Notes: generated from the sequence alone by a model not told the origin. A DNA stretch of 64,000 nucleotides from Cristatella mucedo (GCA_009760855.2 WPIO01000010.1:8723501-8787500), one strand, 5' to 3'; counted from the first letter of the stretch, positions 35,530 to 47,645 are shown. Numbers and translations: made by a program.

Positions 35530-36350
35530 GGCATGTCTGTTGTTAATGTTGCAGCTGCCACATTGCAGCACTTCACATCCAACCCTCACTAACACCACAT
35601 CAAGCAGCCTGTTCACTTCAAGGTTCTGTCTCTAATTTTTAAATACCCTCATTCCCAAGCTCCGGCCTACCTATCTGAAATACTTTCCCATCAGGCTTTG
35701 CATGGTACCACCAACTTTACTGGCTCAAGTTGTTAAGCTGTGCTTCTAACTTCAAATTCTTTAGCGAACGTGCTTTCACTTAGTATGCTCTCAAAGCCAG
35801 GAACTCCAATCAATTTATGTCACGACATCCACTGACTTGAATACATTTAAAAAGGAGCAAAAACACAAATGTTCTTCTCAGCATGCGCTCGGTTAATGCA
35901 AATTTCTCTTGTGTGCTCAAGTGTGCTAAAACCCTGCCTGTTTATTAAGGACCAGCCTACATATCCGACCTCCTTGCTCTGCCAGTTTTTTATCGAACCA
36001 CCCACTCCTCACCTCTCGAACCACCCACTAGTCATCTTGTGATCAGTCCTACTAAACTTAAACTTTTTTGAGACCGAACCTTGTGTTGCATAAATCAAAA
36101 AGTCTGAACATTATTTCTGGCTGTGGTCACTACCTGCAACGATCTTGCATCCTTGAAGTCTCAGCTCAAGATGCGCGTGATCTTGTTAGCTCTTTCTTTG
36201 CCTCAGCAAACTCATCTTTTTGTGATGATGAACTTTTGTGTGAGTAAACGTGAAGAATTCAGTGCATGTTACTAGCCACGGGTCTTACCAACCGTTGGCC
36301 ACGAGTTTATTCATGTTTGCATTAGCATGCTTGCATAAGCATGATACTTG
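35530..36350 (+). mobile_element. Decayed LINE copies, two families in tandem
   Basis: From 35530 to about 35920 there are C-terminal relics of the main LINE (ATTGCAGCACTTCACATCC, 'GGCCTACCTATCTGAAATAC'). From 35940 to 36350 the second family follows ('CAGCCTACATATCCGACCTC', 'GTCTTACCAACCGTTGGCC'). All frames are broken. Confidence 0.55.
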
Positions 36351-36417
36351 TTTGCTTTTTAATCCTTGATATCCTCATGTCACTAACAGGTAGGTTCTGA
36401 TTATCATGCAGTAAGTT

Positions 36418-36441
36418 ATATATATACACACACACACATAT

Positions 36442-36484
<43 letters not shown>

Positions 36485-36500
36485 TATATATATATACACA
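36418..36500 (+). repeat. (TA)n microsatellite
   Basis: Alternating TA with CACACA islands over about 80 bp. Confidence 0.95.
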
Positions 36501-36570
36501 CGATAAAGTGCCTAAATAGAGATTAGGTTCTCTTAGGGCGATACACAAATGACCCACCATTATTATTATT
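36495..36570 (+). mobile_element. SINE/LINE-type 3' tail (solo)
   Basis: GATAAAGTGCCTAAATAGAG ATTAGGTTCTCTTAGGGCG, ATACACAAATGA and (ATT)n. The wording is between the SINE A tail and the LINE tail. It follows an AT microsatellite. Confidence 0.6.
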
Positions 36571-37275
36571 AACATATCACACTCTTCCTTCCCATCATAA
36601 AAAAATACCCAGAACACAATTTAGTTCTCTTAGGGTAATATACAAGGTTTCCTCACTGTTAGTAAGTAAAAAGCATTAATTGCAAGAAATGTCTACACGG
36701 TGGAACAAGTCAAGCAACCACCCATGGATTGCGAAAGCATGCATCAGAGCTGAGCAGTCCAGTGGTTGTTGTGCAGCGTGATCTCACCTTCGTGAACTCA
36801 CCACCAGCATACGTCTGGAGCACATGCTTCGTGTAAGGGATAATATGGAACAGATGACTGCTGCACAACTTGCCAGTTTTGACTATTTGACATACACCAT
36901 CTACAAAACGGCAGTGGCAGTGAGATTGTCACAATCTGTCAGCTCTTAGCTCAGGATCCGGTCCTGCCCCAAGAACCAGAGTTCGATAGCAGTGTTACAG
37001 CGTATTTTGCCTTTAGTGGAATACTAACAAAGCATGCAAATAAATGCTTGACTTCAAGCCTATCTATCTTCCAGTGAACTTGCACCGGCCGAATTTCAAA
37101 AGTTAATCAGAGAGCCCTACGTACTCTAGCCACAACCCTGTTATCAGAGGTGAATTACGAGGGGGTTTAAACCTCTATAGGCAGGTTCATGAGGCTGGGC
37201 AAGGCTATCCCAACCAAAATCACAGCTGTTCAAGCCCCTTTCCCAAGAATTACTCCTTAACCCTTTTTGGAGGTC

Positions 37276-37404
37276 CGATAGCTCTCTCTCACTCTCTCTC
37301 TCTCTCTCTCCCCCTCTTTGTCTCTGCCTGCCTGTCTCTTTCTCTGTGTGTGTGTGTCTGTCTCTCTTTGTCTGTCTGCCTGTCTCTGTCTCTCTATCTG
37401 CCTC

Positions 37405-37489
<85 letters not shown>

Positions 37490-37565
37490 GTCTCTCTTTG
37501 TCGCTGTCTCCCTCTCTCTCCGTGTCTCTGTCTGTCTGCATGTCTCTGTCTGTCTGTCTCTGCCG

Positions 37566-37597
<32 letters not shown>

Positions 37598-37658
37598 CTC
37601 TGTCTCTCCATGTCTGTCTGCCTGTCACAGTCTTGCTGTCTGTCTGCGTCTGTCTCTG

Positions 37659-37733
<75 letters not shown>
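37276..37733 (+). repeat. (CT)n / (CTGT) microsatellite
   Basis: About 460 bp of CT with TGTC interruptions; source of false ORFs on both strands (37144-37770 minus, 37318-37801 plus). In the intron between exons O and P. Confidence 0.97.
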
Positions 37734-37735
<2 letters not shown>

Positions 37736-38692
37736 AAGAAGCTATCAGGCTTTCTAATGCAAAGTAGCACATTCGGCCTTGCAGCTTCCAGGCAAGGCTA
37801 GCTTGGCTATTTAAGGGAGCAATTGTATTTAGAGTTGCAGTGGAGGTACATTCTTTTAGTCAGGACCTGAAGAGTTCTTCAATGCTCAACATCAGATTCT
37901 AAAAATTGGGGCCCACATTGGTTGCATTGCAGTTTTGGGCGGCACGCCTTCTCAGCAGTGCTTCAGGTTCTTTCAAGTTGGAAAAAAAGTAATTTTTTGG
38001 ATGTTTGAGGAGACTTCAGGATTACCCACAATAACACACAGCTTCAAGCTGTTTCTCCCGAGGGAGGCAACCAATGTTTTTAGATGGGTTTTGTTTGCCT
38101 TCTGGGCAGGTTGTTTTCGGCGTGAAGCTTCTGGCTATTTTTCCGAAGCAGGCCCAGTGTCTCTGGCAGACTTAGCTAAGTCCTCATAATTAGCAGATGG
38201 AGCATCACTGCAAAACCAAACTTACTTTAATATTAAACCCCATCTCAAAAGCATTCGTCTGGAGACAATATCACGAAAAAGTGCAAAAGACTGACTTTTG
38301 TCGACAGAGTTATAACATCTAAACGGCCGAACTAACTTTAAGTGGCATGCTGCATTTGAACGGAACGGTTCTTGCTGTCCAGCATTAAAGAAGTGACAAG
38401 GCAAGGAAGCTGGCAGAGATTGGTGCATTTCTGCTTCGGTTACTCCTAGTGTGGACGAACAGCACTTCAAGTTTGGGGGGCTACATTTGATATGGAACAC
38501 ACTATCCCAGACTATCGGCTGTTGGGCAATATACACAGGTTGTCCATTCGTGCGCCGTACAGCACCATGCAGCCGATGAATGCTCGCACGAGTGCAGCAC
38601 GGCGAGGCAGTGGGCTTGCACCACTTGTTGGTGCATACGCAAGCATTAAGCATCGCCTGATGCTGCAAGCATGCCAAGCCTACACCAATTAC

Positions 38693-38932
38693 CGAGCAAT
38701 CCCTGGAGTGTGAGCTGCACCATAAAGCACTCGATCAGGCTGACCACGTGGTGGGCAGCGTTTTCCTTCCGCAGGTGCAAGATGGCCGCAGGCCGCGAGG
38801 ACCACGCCTCCGCATCTCTGCCATCTCCGTGACGCACGGATGCACCAAAGCTGCCCGCATGTGCTTGCATTACAGCCTCATCGCCAGCCGTCGGCAGAGT
38901 CGAAAAGTAGCCGACCAATTCTCCAGCGATGC
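38693..38932 (-). CDS. DNAAF8-like: Exon O: NDK-like module 2, C-terminal part
   Basis: The acceptor is CATGCACAG|GCATCG and the donor CTCG|GTAATT. It encodes GIAGELVGYFSTLPTAGDE, a loop rich in Gly, His and Asp, then RPAAILHLRKENAAHHVVS and LIECFMVQLTLQGLL. The RPAAILHLRKENA stretch corresponds to NDK 'GPVVAMVW.GENAV'. No LGPTDP turn or HGSD loop is present, so the module is shortened after this helix. Confidence 0.75.
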
Positions 38933-39323
38933 CTGTGCATGCACACCCACAGACAGATATGTCAGCAGCATTGTGGCGGCCCGAAAGTCCGAGGGGAGAT
39001 GGTCAGGGAGGGAGCAGAACAAGCAGCAAGCTGGTACGGTGGACGACACAGCAGCAGCCTTGCCAATCTCAGCGACGCAACACAACGTGATGCCTATGCA
39101 TCGAAAAAGCCAGAATCTAGAGCAACGGGCTTGACGGCATGTGAAGACGAGGCTCTGACAGAGGTGGTGGTGCCAAACTGGCAAAGATCTTGTTGCCACA
39201 GCTCGAGGGTCGATATGAAAATGAACGATCGAACCTAGTCTGTCGCAGGACTAAGATCAAATAAATCTCATGCGTAAATAGGTAAGGTATCCCCCCTGCA
39301 AGCTGAGCAGGGAGCTTTCGTAC

Positions 39324-39482
39324 CGTCTGATTTGGTCAAGTGGTTAAGGTGCTCACTCCGATCGATCGTGGTCAAGGTGAATGCATTTGATGACCGAGGT
39401 CATGGGCTCGAGCACCATGGCATATGAGAAGTGCCTGAACAGAGATTAAGTTCTTTTAGGGCGCTACACAAATGAATTATGA
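39324..39482 (+). mobile_element. SINE family A copy with internal duplication
   Basis: TTTGGTCAAGTGGTTAAGGT GC, then a 'GGTCAAGGTGAATGCATTTG' segment not in other copies, box B-like GTCATGGGCTCGAGCACCAT, and tail CCTGAACAGAGATTAAGTTC. About 20 bp longer than its relatives. Confidence 0.75.
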
Positions 39483-39844
39483 TTTATTTATTTTGAAGGC
39501 TTCCATCGACCCACTACCCTAGAGAGAGATTAGGCTACCGAGCTACAGATGACGTCACCGACGTCAAGAAACCGTGGTATGTGAGTAATGGTGCTGAAGC
39601 TGGCCGGAGCAGGATCCGATCCCAAAACTGAACTCGCAGCATTGGCATCACAGCGTTAAACACCCACGAGCGATATTGCAGCACTAAAAAGAAACGAGCT
39701 CACATAGTGCCGTCGTCGTCGACAGTTGAACACATATGACGACTTTTGACACCAGCAAGAGTCATATCGATCGAACTATTTCACCATTAGATACCTTGGT
39801 GGAATCTAGCCATATCACCCATTCACGATTGTTTGATACTTGAG

Positions 39845-40760
39845 GGCTAGTAATGTAGACAATTACTTCTATGCCGAAGAAACCCAGCTGTACCCGGTAC
39901 AACTATCGGCATCAGCTGCAGTGGCTGGTAGCCTCGAAGCCCTTTGATCATAGATGTCGCCCGATTCCTTGAGTTAAATGACGATATAACCAAACTCCTA
40001 CCCATTGGACATGCTAAACCTACAGTTGGGACTAAGAGTTTTGTTCTAATAATTGACACTGCTCCAGTGCGACAGTCATCACGTGGTCTTAGTTTATGTA
40101 TTTTCTTTGACAACTGCGCGACGTTCAGAAGTTTCATTCACGAGACTTCTTCTACAGCTAGCCATCAATTTCGATACATGTCCAAGATTCGGGACTATCT
40201 ACCACGGTGGCCGGCTAAGGATCTAACTAGCTCCCTGGTTCTGTTTAGGTTGGACTGTAACAATTCAGTATTGGTGGAGCTAATGAGAAAGCCATTAAGC
40301 CTCTATAGCTAAAGATGAATATAGAGGCAAGGTCGGATCAACAAATCCAAGAAACTCAGGTACGTTTTTGACGGTTGTTGCCGTTTATTGAAGGATCTGC
40401 GATGGCTCCCACTTGAATAACGGATGCAGAGCAAAGTTCTTACTCTGTCCCACAAGGCCTGCGTAGCTTCACTCATTCCTACCCAGCTGACCTGATATAA
40501 CGGTTTTGGCCTCCTCCTGTCCACAGGTCCTCCATCGGCAATACATTAGCCATTCAACTCTGCCACTTAAAAACAGTTTGACAACAGAAGCTTTTGCTCT
40601 GCAGGTTCGACGCCGTGACGACTTCTCTCTTGCTGTCAACTCTGACACATTCTTTCCAGCCGTCTCCGACTGCGACTTCCATGCTACTCACTTCCTCGAC
40701 TGGCCTCGTGACTCAACTATGCTTCTCACTTTCTCTTTGTTCATAAGATAGAGTCTATTG
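39845..40760 (+). mobile_element. Decayed LINE copy, third family
   Basis: Starts with NYFYAEETQLYPVQLS, a degraded RT catalytic box (YADDTQ with Asp lost), and ends with 'CGTGACGACTTCTCTCTTGC TG' style C-terminal sequence. The block 40420-40720 resembles 29990-30330 ('AAGGCCTGC.T.GCTT.GCTCATTC.TACC'). In the intron between exons N and O. Confidence 0.6.
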
Positions 40761-41419
40761 GACTACCATATTGCACACCACAAACAGCCTAGGTCTGAGG
40801 GCATTATAGGATATATAGGAAACTCTCCGGTATAACATCAGTTGGTCATTATCAAATTACACACCTAAAAGCATGTCTGTATTAAGTGGCAACTGCTCTA
40901 GATAGGGTTTGTTCAAATTAGAAAACTCCATCGAATGTTCATTGATCAACTATTCGTTCGGAATAGTGTAGAGTGACGTATCAAAAATGCTCGAGTCCAA
41001 GTTCTTCTACATGAAACATCTTAAGCCTGTCGGATGGCAGGCAACTATCATCCGAGATACAGCCTATGGAAGCACGACAGGATGCACTTTCAAACGGTCG
41101 AGCTGGCCTCCTCCACTTTACTTGACCATAGTCAGGTTGGTCTTTAGGAGGGAGCAGCTTGCTAACCCCATCTCCTCATCTCCTTCTCAGTGGCCCTTCT
41201 TTTCACGCTGCAGCAAGCGAGCGCCTGTCGCCATGTAAGCACGAGTCAGTCTCTCAGACTTGCCTGCGTCGTCCCAGACGAATCCTGCTCTTGCGCTGCC
41301 ATGCGCATGGTCAGCCCGAGACGCCAAGCTCCACCAAAGTCAGCCGACCAGTGGCTGCAGCCAACGGCGCAAGCTCGTGGGCGCGAGAGCACACTAATGC
41401 GCCGGCACGGGCAGCTTAC

Positions 41420-41592
41420 CCAAGCCGGCCGCCTGCTTGACGGTCAGCCTCCTCCTGCGCAGGCCTCGCACTGCGTACCCTCGGCGCTGGCAGGCGCTGA
41501 TCACGATCCCATAGCAACGCACGGGTAGCAGTGATGAGATGATGAGCAGCACATCGCTGGCCACTGTTGCCGTCAGCAAGTGCGCGATGCTG
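41420..41592 (-). CDS. DNAAF8-like: Exon N: NDK-like module 2, N-terminal part
   Basis: The acceptor is GCGTTGCAG|CAGC and the donor CTTGG|GTAAGC. It encodes SSIAHLLTATVASDVLLII, then PVRCYGIVISACQRRGYAV and RGLRRRRLTVKQAAGLG. The pattern strand, helix, 'RRGY.VRGLR' strand and 'T.KQA' helix follow the NDK fold. The usual IKP lysine is absent (the position reads SLLPV). It joins exon M (AG + C) and exon O (G + GC) in frame. Confidence 0.8.
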
Positions 41593-43073
41593 CTGCAACG
41601 CAGCAAAACTCGAGCACTAAGCAGGAGCGCTGCCGCTGTAGTCTTCTGCGAGCAGTAACGCGACCAGCCGTCGCCAGCTGAATGCAGTGCAGGCTAGTTG
41701 CCTGTTACTCCCAAAAAGTTGATCCATGACACACGAACTTTGTGTATTTACTTCGTTGTGGTACCGGCGAGGCAGTACTACAGCAACTACTTTCGAAAGC
41801 GTCACAAATTGATTACTTTTCGGCATGCTTTGGCCCAATTTGAAAAATTGGAGTTGGTCGAGATTACTTGCCTCCAAGCATCGTGAGCAAGCAACCAAGT
41901 TTAAACGTGAAGAATGAGAGGAGTTGTCTACATTGCACGTAGCTAGCTAGACTGGATGCGACCTCAACGCCAAAGTGTCTGAGAACAAACGATTTCCCTT
42001 CAACGCTGTCTTACCAAGAGGGTAGGGGGAGAGGTAAAAGGAAGTAGGCAGGCATGAAAAGTAGAAAACATACAGGTGCAGTTCAAATTAGGCCAAAAGC
42101 AAGAAGTAGCATCGGAAGTGATAGAGGTAGCCATAATACAGTGGAGTGAAAAAGTATGTGCAGATGCGCCAGGCTTCTTGCATTCTCGCAGACGACGGTC
42201 GCACCAACAAGCAGGTTAATTTAAAGAAATACAGACTCAACGGCAGGGAACCCCCGAATTGGTGCAGAGGCTTTGGTGCCGGTAATCTTGGTCAATCAAT
42301 GCACTGTGCCATCAGGCTGCACACACGATATTTGAGCAAACAGCAGAGATGCATTGCTAAATCCCTTTGTACCACTTCGACTAGGAGCTTAAAATAATAC
42401 AGGCGTTGCAAATGCAGCCTTAAACACCGGATGACTCAATACAGCTATCATAGCCAGCGCAGAAAACAACGATTCACACCAGCTCTGGAAGCAACACCCA
42501 CGACATCGGATCGGGAGCAGAGCAGCTATCTAATAACTTGCCAATTCCGACTGCGATAAGTACATTTCAGAATAATATACCAAGCTCGCGTGTAAACGAT
42601 CAATGCTGTTTACATGGAAAGCTTCGGCACATAGCTGAGTAAAATTCCAAGCTACTCATTAAAGAGATGCAAAGAATGTTTCAAATGTAATATTTCAAGC
42701 CCAGCAATGCTTTCTTTTGATGCAATAAATTGGCAGCTTGCAAGCAGAGTGGGAATCAATGGCGGGGCTGTGTCACATGCTGTGCTCTGGGGTGCCATCA
42801 AACAGTATGCTGCCTCGAGTGTCTCTTGTCGGCTGTTTCAATTAGAGCCAACCGCATGCCAAAATTAATGAAACATAATTATTTCAGTTGCCTGTCAGTC
42901 CCAGAAGCGCTAGCTGCCTACAGATGCCGTGCACCAGCAGCCGCCACATGCACCAGCAGCAGCAGCAACAGCAACAACAGCGGAGGCGGCAGCAGCAGCA
43001 GGTTTGCTGCACCCTGTGAGACCAACTTAACATTTGTAGAAGGACGACAGTTTCTTCCTCCTGCTTAACATAC

Positions 43074-43260
43074 CTGCCGGACTCGTCAGAGAGAACCAGA
43101 TCATCTTCGTCCATTGAGGAGAACTTGCCTGCTTTTGCATCGGTGCCAACGTTAATAACTCCACTCTCGGGAACGCGGCCACCGAAGTAAGTCGCCAGCT
43201 CTTCTGCGACCCTGTACTCGTTTCGAGGCGTGCACAAATTGGCCGCAGACCTGTCGTCTC
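43074..43260 (-). CDS. DNAAF8-like: Exon M: end of NDK-like module 1 plus acidic linker
   Basis: The acceptor is TTTGTTGCAG|GAGACG and the donor GGCAG|GTATGT. It begins GDDRSAANLCTPRNEYRVA and continues EELATYFGGRVPES. In active NDKs this is the RNAVHGSDS loop followed by A...I.FFF. Here Asn-Leu-Cys stands where the catalytic His should be, so this module looks inactive. The end is acidic (SSMDEDDLVLSDESG). Confidence 0.8.
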
Positions 43261-43387
43261 CTGCAACAAACCGCTCTGCCGGCTCTGCTTCTGCGCATCG
43301 GCAGCGCAGCGGGCAACCGGCTATCGGCCGGGGAGCTCACTGCCCGATCGAAGGTCGGACACGATCGAACGTCGGATCGACGACAGT

Positions 43388-43485
43388 AGCCGGCATGGTC
43401 GTGGGCTCGAGCCCTGAGGCACATGTGAAGCGCCTGAATGGAGATTAAGTTCTCTTGGGGCGCTAGACAAATGAATTATATTTTA
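43388..43485 (+). mobile_element. SINE family A copy, 5'-truncated
   Basis: Begins near box B (GTCGTGGGCTCGAGCCCTGA) and carries the full tail GCGCCTGAATGGAGATTAAG ..., GGGGCGCTAGACAAATGAAT. Lies in the 306-bp intron between exons L and M. Confidence 0.75.
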
Positions 43486-43566
43486 TATTTTTAGCGTGCA
43501 GGCAAGCAAGCATGTGCACAGACGAACGTGCGTGAGCAAGTGAGTGCGTGCTGCGAGCAGGCAGAC

Positions 43567-43752
43567 CTCCGTAGAGTGCCATCAACGAGTTTGGGTCGGT
43601 GCGACGAGCCAGCAGCGGATCGGCCGGCCCCAACTCCTCAAGCCAGACGGGGCGTGCGAAGGTGCCTCGAAGTGCCAGTGCCAGCACGGGATGGCCATGG
43701 GTGACGTCGTCGGGCAGTGACGTCGGCGGATGATCGGCGGCTTGCGTACCGG
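43567..43752 (-). CDS. DNAAF8-like: Exon L: NDK-like module 1, central part
   Basis: The acceptor is TCTGTCGTAG|CCGG and the donor GGAG|GTCTGC. It joins exon K in frame. It encodes HGHPVLALALRGTFARPVW and then LEELGPADPLLARRTDPNS LMALYGG. This is the NDK central region, where GPVVAM..EG is followed by LGPTDP and SLRALYG. The Gly-Pro-x-Asp-Pro turn is kept. The local sequence is CpG-rich. Confidence 0.8.
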
Positions 43753-43921
43753 CTACGACAGAAACCAGGTTCAGTGGAACCTTTAGTCATGTGCCTTCGC
43801 TTTCAAGCAGTGGCAAAGAATGCTCCAGATGGCCAGTGTGCACCGAGCGAATGCTCAGTGAGAGGAGCCGGGCAGAAAGGAAGCGGCAAAAGCCGACCGG
43901 CAGAGCAGTCTGCCGGCATAC

Positions 43922-44120
43922 CGAGGTTCCGCGCCTTGTCAAGTGCACCGAATCCGTTTGCCGCAGCCGACGTCTGGGCAGCAATGGCAAGGCGCACGCC
44001 GGCGACGTCAAGCCCTTGCTGAAGCGTTCGAGCTAGCACTGCAAACAACGCCTCGGCTTTGCGGTAGACGGGCTGCTTGATGAGCACGACCGTCACGTGA
44101 GTCAGGTCCTCTTTTATGCC
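43922..44120 (-). CDS. DNAAF8-like: Exon K: NDK-like module 1, N-terminal part
   Basis: It encodes GIKEDLTHVTVVLIKQPVY and then AEALFAVLARTLQQGLDVAG VRLAIA. This matches the NDK start, where a strand ending in IKP precedes a helix and then the 'GF.I.G.KL' strand; the lysine of the IKP motif is kept. The donor is CTCG|GTATGC after one base of a codon. The acceptor is the less usual GATTATGAAG|GGC, in phase with exon J. No other acceptor looked better. Confidence 0.75.
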
Positions 44121-44779
44121 CTTCATAATCAAGAACGTTCAAGTGTAAGCATGATCATCAGCTAGGCACCAGTCTCATGAGCAGCAGCAGCAGATGCAGC
44201 AGTGGCAGCAGCAGCAGCAGCCAACAAATGAATCAACTACAGGATTTTGCTACCATGGGCTAGGCTGCTGTGCAACATTTATATTCATAAGCTGATTTAG
44301 CCAGACAACTAATGATGCATGACCTTGTATCAAGTACATCTTGCATTGCAGCTTTGGTTGCTGGATGAGCCCACTGAGCTCTGAACTCGGGCACAAGGAC
44401 CACAGGCTTTGAGGCCGACGAAACTCGACTGTACATGCCATTTGCTACTGCTGATGGGACACTACTAAAGCTAGGTTTGTAGACATGCTTAGATAGCTCC
44501 GAGAATCTCCAGCTGAATAATGGAGAACCAGACACCTCTTCTAGGCTGTAAGCATCTATACTCACGAGTGCGAGGGTTGCTAAGTTAGGATATATAGAAT
44601 ACGGTTAGGATATACGTAATACAGTGACATCATGTAAAGATGGTGCCTACAAAGTTGCCCATAAACTTGGGGTCATATCTGAATCTTCTCCTCTTACGAC
44701 ACTCACTACTCTGCAGCACTGTCCACAAAGCCACCTAACCTCCAGCTTGGCCATAGCCTCGTGACATGCACGTGAGTCG

Positions 44780-44945
44780 GCAAACCGTGATGGCACACTA
44801 GGTAAGACGGTTGCTTTTCACGATCTCGGTACCGAGGTCGCGGGTCCTGTGGTCGGCAATCTTTATCGCCTCTTCGAGCGATGGTTATAGCTGTAAAGGC
44901 TCTTCTGTCGCTATAGAAAAGAGGCTGTTTAATCAGCTAGTATTT
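44780..44945 (+). mobile_element. SINE family B copy
   Basis: GGTAAGACGGTTGCTTTTCA, GGTCGCGGGTCCTGTGGTCG, then GCTCTTCTGTCGCTATAGAA AAGAGGCTGTTTAATCAGC. Same tail type as 12850-13020. In the intron between exons J and K. Confidence 0.6.
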
Positions 44946-45502
44946 TTGAGACACGTGCAAGAAGCATCTACGCAGACATCCAAAGAAGACCCTAAAACCT
45001 ATTGCTAGAGGAATGAGAGACTGCTCGATTTGTTTCCAGCAGAAAGCACAAGCACAAAGCGTTTCATGCGTAGGAAAAACACCAGAAAAGTGGAAACTGA
45101 TGTGCATACAGCGATTTCTTTCTAGACTGACTAGGACACAAAAGTAGTCAGACTTGGATATGACAACAGAAAGGACGAGTAACAATGAATTTTAGCTGGC
45201 AGCCTGTAGTCTACCCTCTGCTTGCTGGTCGCAAAAAGGATGCCGTTGCATGGCAGCCGACGAGCACAACACCACCGTCCTAACTCGGACTGCTTATGGC
45301 ACACGTACCTACTCACAGGAAGGCGAGCACTTGTGCAGGCAGGCAGGCAGCTGAGTACGGGCTGCAGAAGCATGCAAATAGGCATGCTCGTAAGCCCAAA
45401 CTCAAATCCATTTGTTCCCGGCTGTCTTACATTGCCTCCCCATCTGCCTACACTCTGCCCCCACCTGCTCACCCACCCTTTATTCAGCGTAACACTCGCC
45501 GA

Positions 45503-45635
45503 GCTGGTTTGGTCTAACGGTTAAGGTGCTCGCCCCGACCAAGGTCTGACTGAGGTCGTGGGCTCGAGCCCCGAGGCATATATGAAGCGCCTGAATAGAG
45601 ATTAAGTTCTCTTGGGGCGCTATAAAAATGAAGTA
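45503..45635 (+). mobile_element. SINE family A copy next to exon J
   Basis: GGTTTGGTCTAACGGTTAAG GTGCTCGCC, GTCGTGGGCTCGAGCCCCGA, tail CGCCTGAATAGAGATTAAGT. One of the best preserved copies. It ends about 30 bp from the donor of exon J, antisense to the gene. Confidence 0.8.
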
Positions 45636-45666
45636 TTTTTTTTTGGTAACAAGTCTTGGCTCTTAC

Positions 45667-46008
45667 CTGCCCCGGGTCAATAGCCGACCAATCGTCGTCG
45701 TGCATCTCTCGATGATCGTCCACCGTCTGCCAGAAGAAGCCTATACGAGTGCCAAATACTTTACGCACGCCTTCAGGGTCTGGATTCATATGGATGAAGG
45801 TCGACAGCATTCTGCTGCTAGCCACTGGAGCAGGAGCATAGTACGTATAGGAGCCTACGGTGCTGTGCGCCTCAGGAGCTGCTGCCGTGCTGACGATTGG
45901 CTGCGGCTCGCAGTTCTGCAGCCATGGGGTGACGTCTTTCAGGCTGTGTGTGACCAAGAACTTCGAGACGATTTGTTGAAACTGAGTGGCTTGATCACCG
46001 TCTTTTTT
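45667..46008 (-). CDS. DNAAF8-like: Exon J: 114-residue exon before the NDK modules
   Basis: The acceptor is TTATTTATAG|AAAAAAG and the donor GGGCAG|GTAAGA, both on codon boundaries. It reads KKDGDQATQFQQIVSKFLV, THSLKDVTPWLQNCEPQP, then SYTYYAPAPVASSRMLST, and ends GTRIGFFWQTVDDHREMHD and DDWSAIDPGQ. It is the largest clean exon of the gene. No domain is named; it precedes the first NDK module. A SINE sits only about 30 bp past its donor. Confidence 0.8.
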
Positions 46009-47268
46009 CTATAAATAAATTGGCACAGACGTGACGTCATGGATAATATATATCGCTTGCATGTCTGCAAACTTTGCTCTGTGATAAGGACAATGCTATT
46101 TTGAAATTCTCTGGTTTTGCTGTTAGGTTCGGGTGTCAGGTGCTTACATTTAGCATGCATTGTGACGTTACCTGAACTAGTAAGGTGTAGGGGGCATAAC
46201 CCTACAGGGTTGCATTCACGGACGTATAATAGTACAGATACCTTAAAGAACATTTTTTCTTAGGTTATGCTATTGCAGAGTAATAGAAAAGTGAATATCC
46301 ATGTTTGATTGTTGTGACTTCAAGAGGTTGCTTACACCCAACAGATGCATTTTGCTTTGTGTGTGTGGACTATTTATCAAGACAAGCAAAAACGTACTCC
46401 GTGACAGCAGCAGCTGTGATATGCAAGGTCTAGAAAGTGTAACGCTTGCTTGCTGCTTCTGCTATTGTAATCAGCAGAGCAGCAGCCCTCCACTAATGTA
46501 AGCCTGGCCTGCAGCAGGTGGTTAGGCAATTGACTCGGGTGCAGGGACCGGCCTTTGAGGTAAGAATGTTGCCTGCCACAGCTGCACTCCATTCTATGAG
46601 GGAAGGGATGTTGTGTGAGTCGGATCCATGCTGATCTTGTAATTAGCGCAGCGCCCTTACACTAATGTACTCTGCACCTGCGGCCAATGAGCCATTTGAC
46701 GGGTGCTGTGATTCATCGAGCTATTGTATATGTACATATTGAGACAACAAAGACTAAGTCTCGTTCACCGCTCACGTCCACACTCGTGTCTCCGTGAGAC
46801 TCCACAAGAACAGCCGCTGCCGGAACCACTGTTATACAACAAATGCATATTTTGGCATGCCCGGCAGGGATCAAGACAAGTTCAGAGCACCTCAGTTCAC
46901 GTACAAAAACTGCAAAAGAACGCTAGAAGGTGAGGTGAACAACTGCTACTAGATAGATGATTCCCTTGCACAATATTAGCTACCGTGTGCAACATCATTT
47001 TTATAAAATTCTAGCATATTTACAGGCTGCATAAGGGAAAAAAGAGAGTCACAAAGTTTGCTATCCCAAGAATTTGGTGGGAACCAATTAACCACTCAAG
47101 CAACTGCTACTTCTCTGTGGTGCACTACCCACGCCCAAAGTCGAACTGATATGAACGCGGCATGCATTCTTTGTCCAAACATTCCTTCATCCATTGCTCG
47201 AGTACCGTACTGCCCTGAGCACTCCTGTACCAACACTTCTGGAGAGGAATCAGCCATCTCCACGAGAG

Positions 47269-47645
47269 AGCATAATGTCAGATAAAGAGGAATATATTAC
47301 AGATTCAGATTCAAATCTCGCAAGTGCGGCTGAGAAAAGAAAGCCACGCTCTCTCATCTAGAATGGCCTTAACGATCTGATCAGAGACCCAGGCATTACT
47401 AAGTCCAATGATGAACTTCTGACATCTATGCTAAAGGAATGACACTTAATAGATGAAAATGTTAAAATAATAGATCAGAGAAAGCATCATCAACTTTTTC
47501 CTAACTCCTTCAGTCGGCAAAATGGGCGGTGCTGCAGCAGCAAAGTGGCCGATTTATTTGAAGCCACAGGAATCAGCTTCAAGCCGAGTGAATGGCGCCT
47601 GGTCATAAAAAGATCTTCCAGACTCATTTTCGTTACACGACACTA
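47269..47645 (+). pseudogene. Decayed multi-copy repeat ORF, fragment 1
   Basis: The frame reads MSDKEEYITDSDSNLASAA, then PRSLI-stop, NGLNDLIRDPGITKSNDEL LTSMLKE-stop and, later, VADLFEATGISFKPSEWRL. I recognise the style of a repeat-associated protein found in many copies in several animal genomes, whose intact form has 'DLIRDL.L.K...ELL.SRLKE' and 'EWRLFIDSS'. Its transposon class is unknown to me. Two stops are visible. It is cut off at about 47645, where LINE sequence begins, and continues at 49960. Confidence 0.55.

Larger units (their letters stand above)
32700..38690. other. Large intron between exons O and P, mostly unassigned
   Basis: Besides the SINE, LINE relics and microsatellites listed, the stretch 33.2-35.5 kb shows nothing I recognise on either strand. 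A short direct repeat (ATGAAAGAGTAGAATAGCTA twice) lies at 33928-33970. Confidence 0.4.

Noticed and set aside
37144-37801. Long ORFs on both strands (up to 208 codons)
   Set aside because: Made of CT/GA microsatellite; only a few amino acids repeat.
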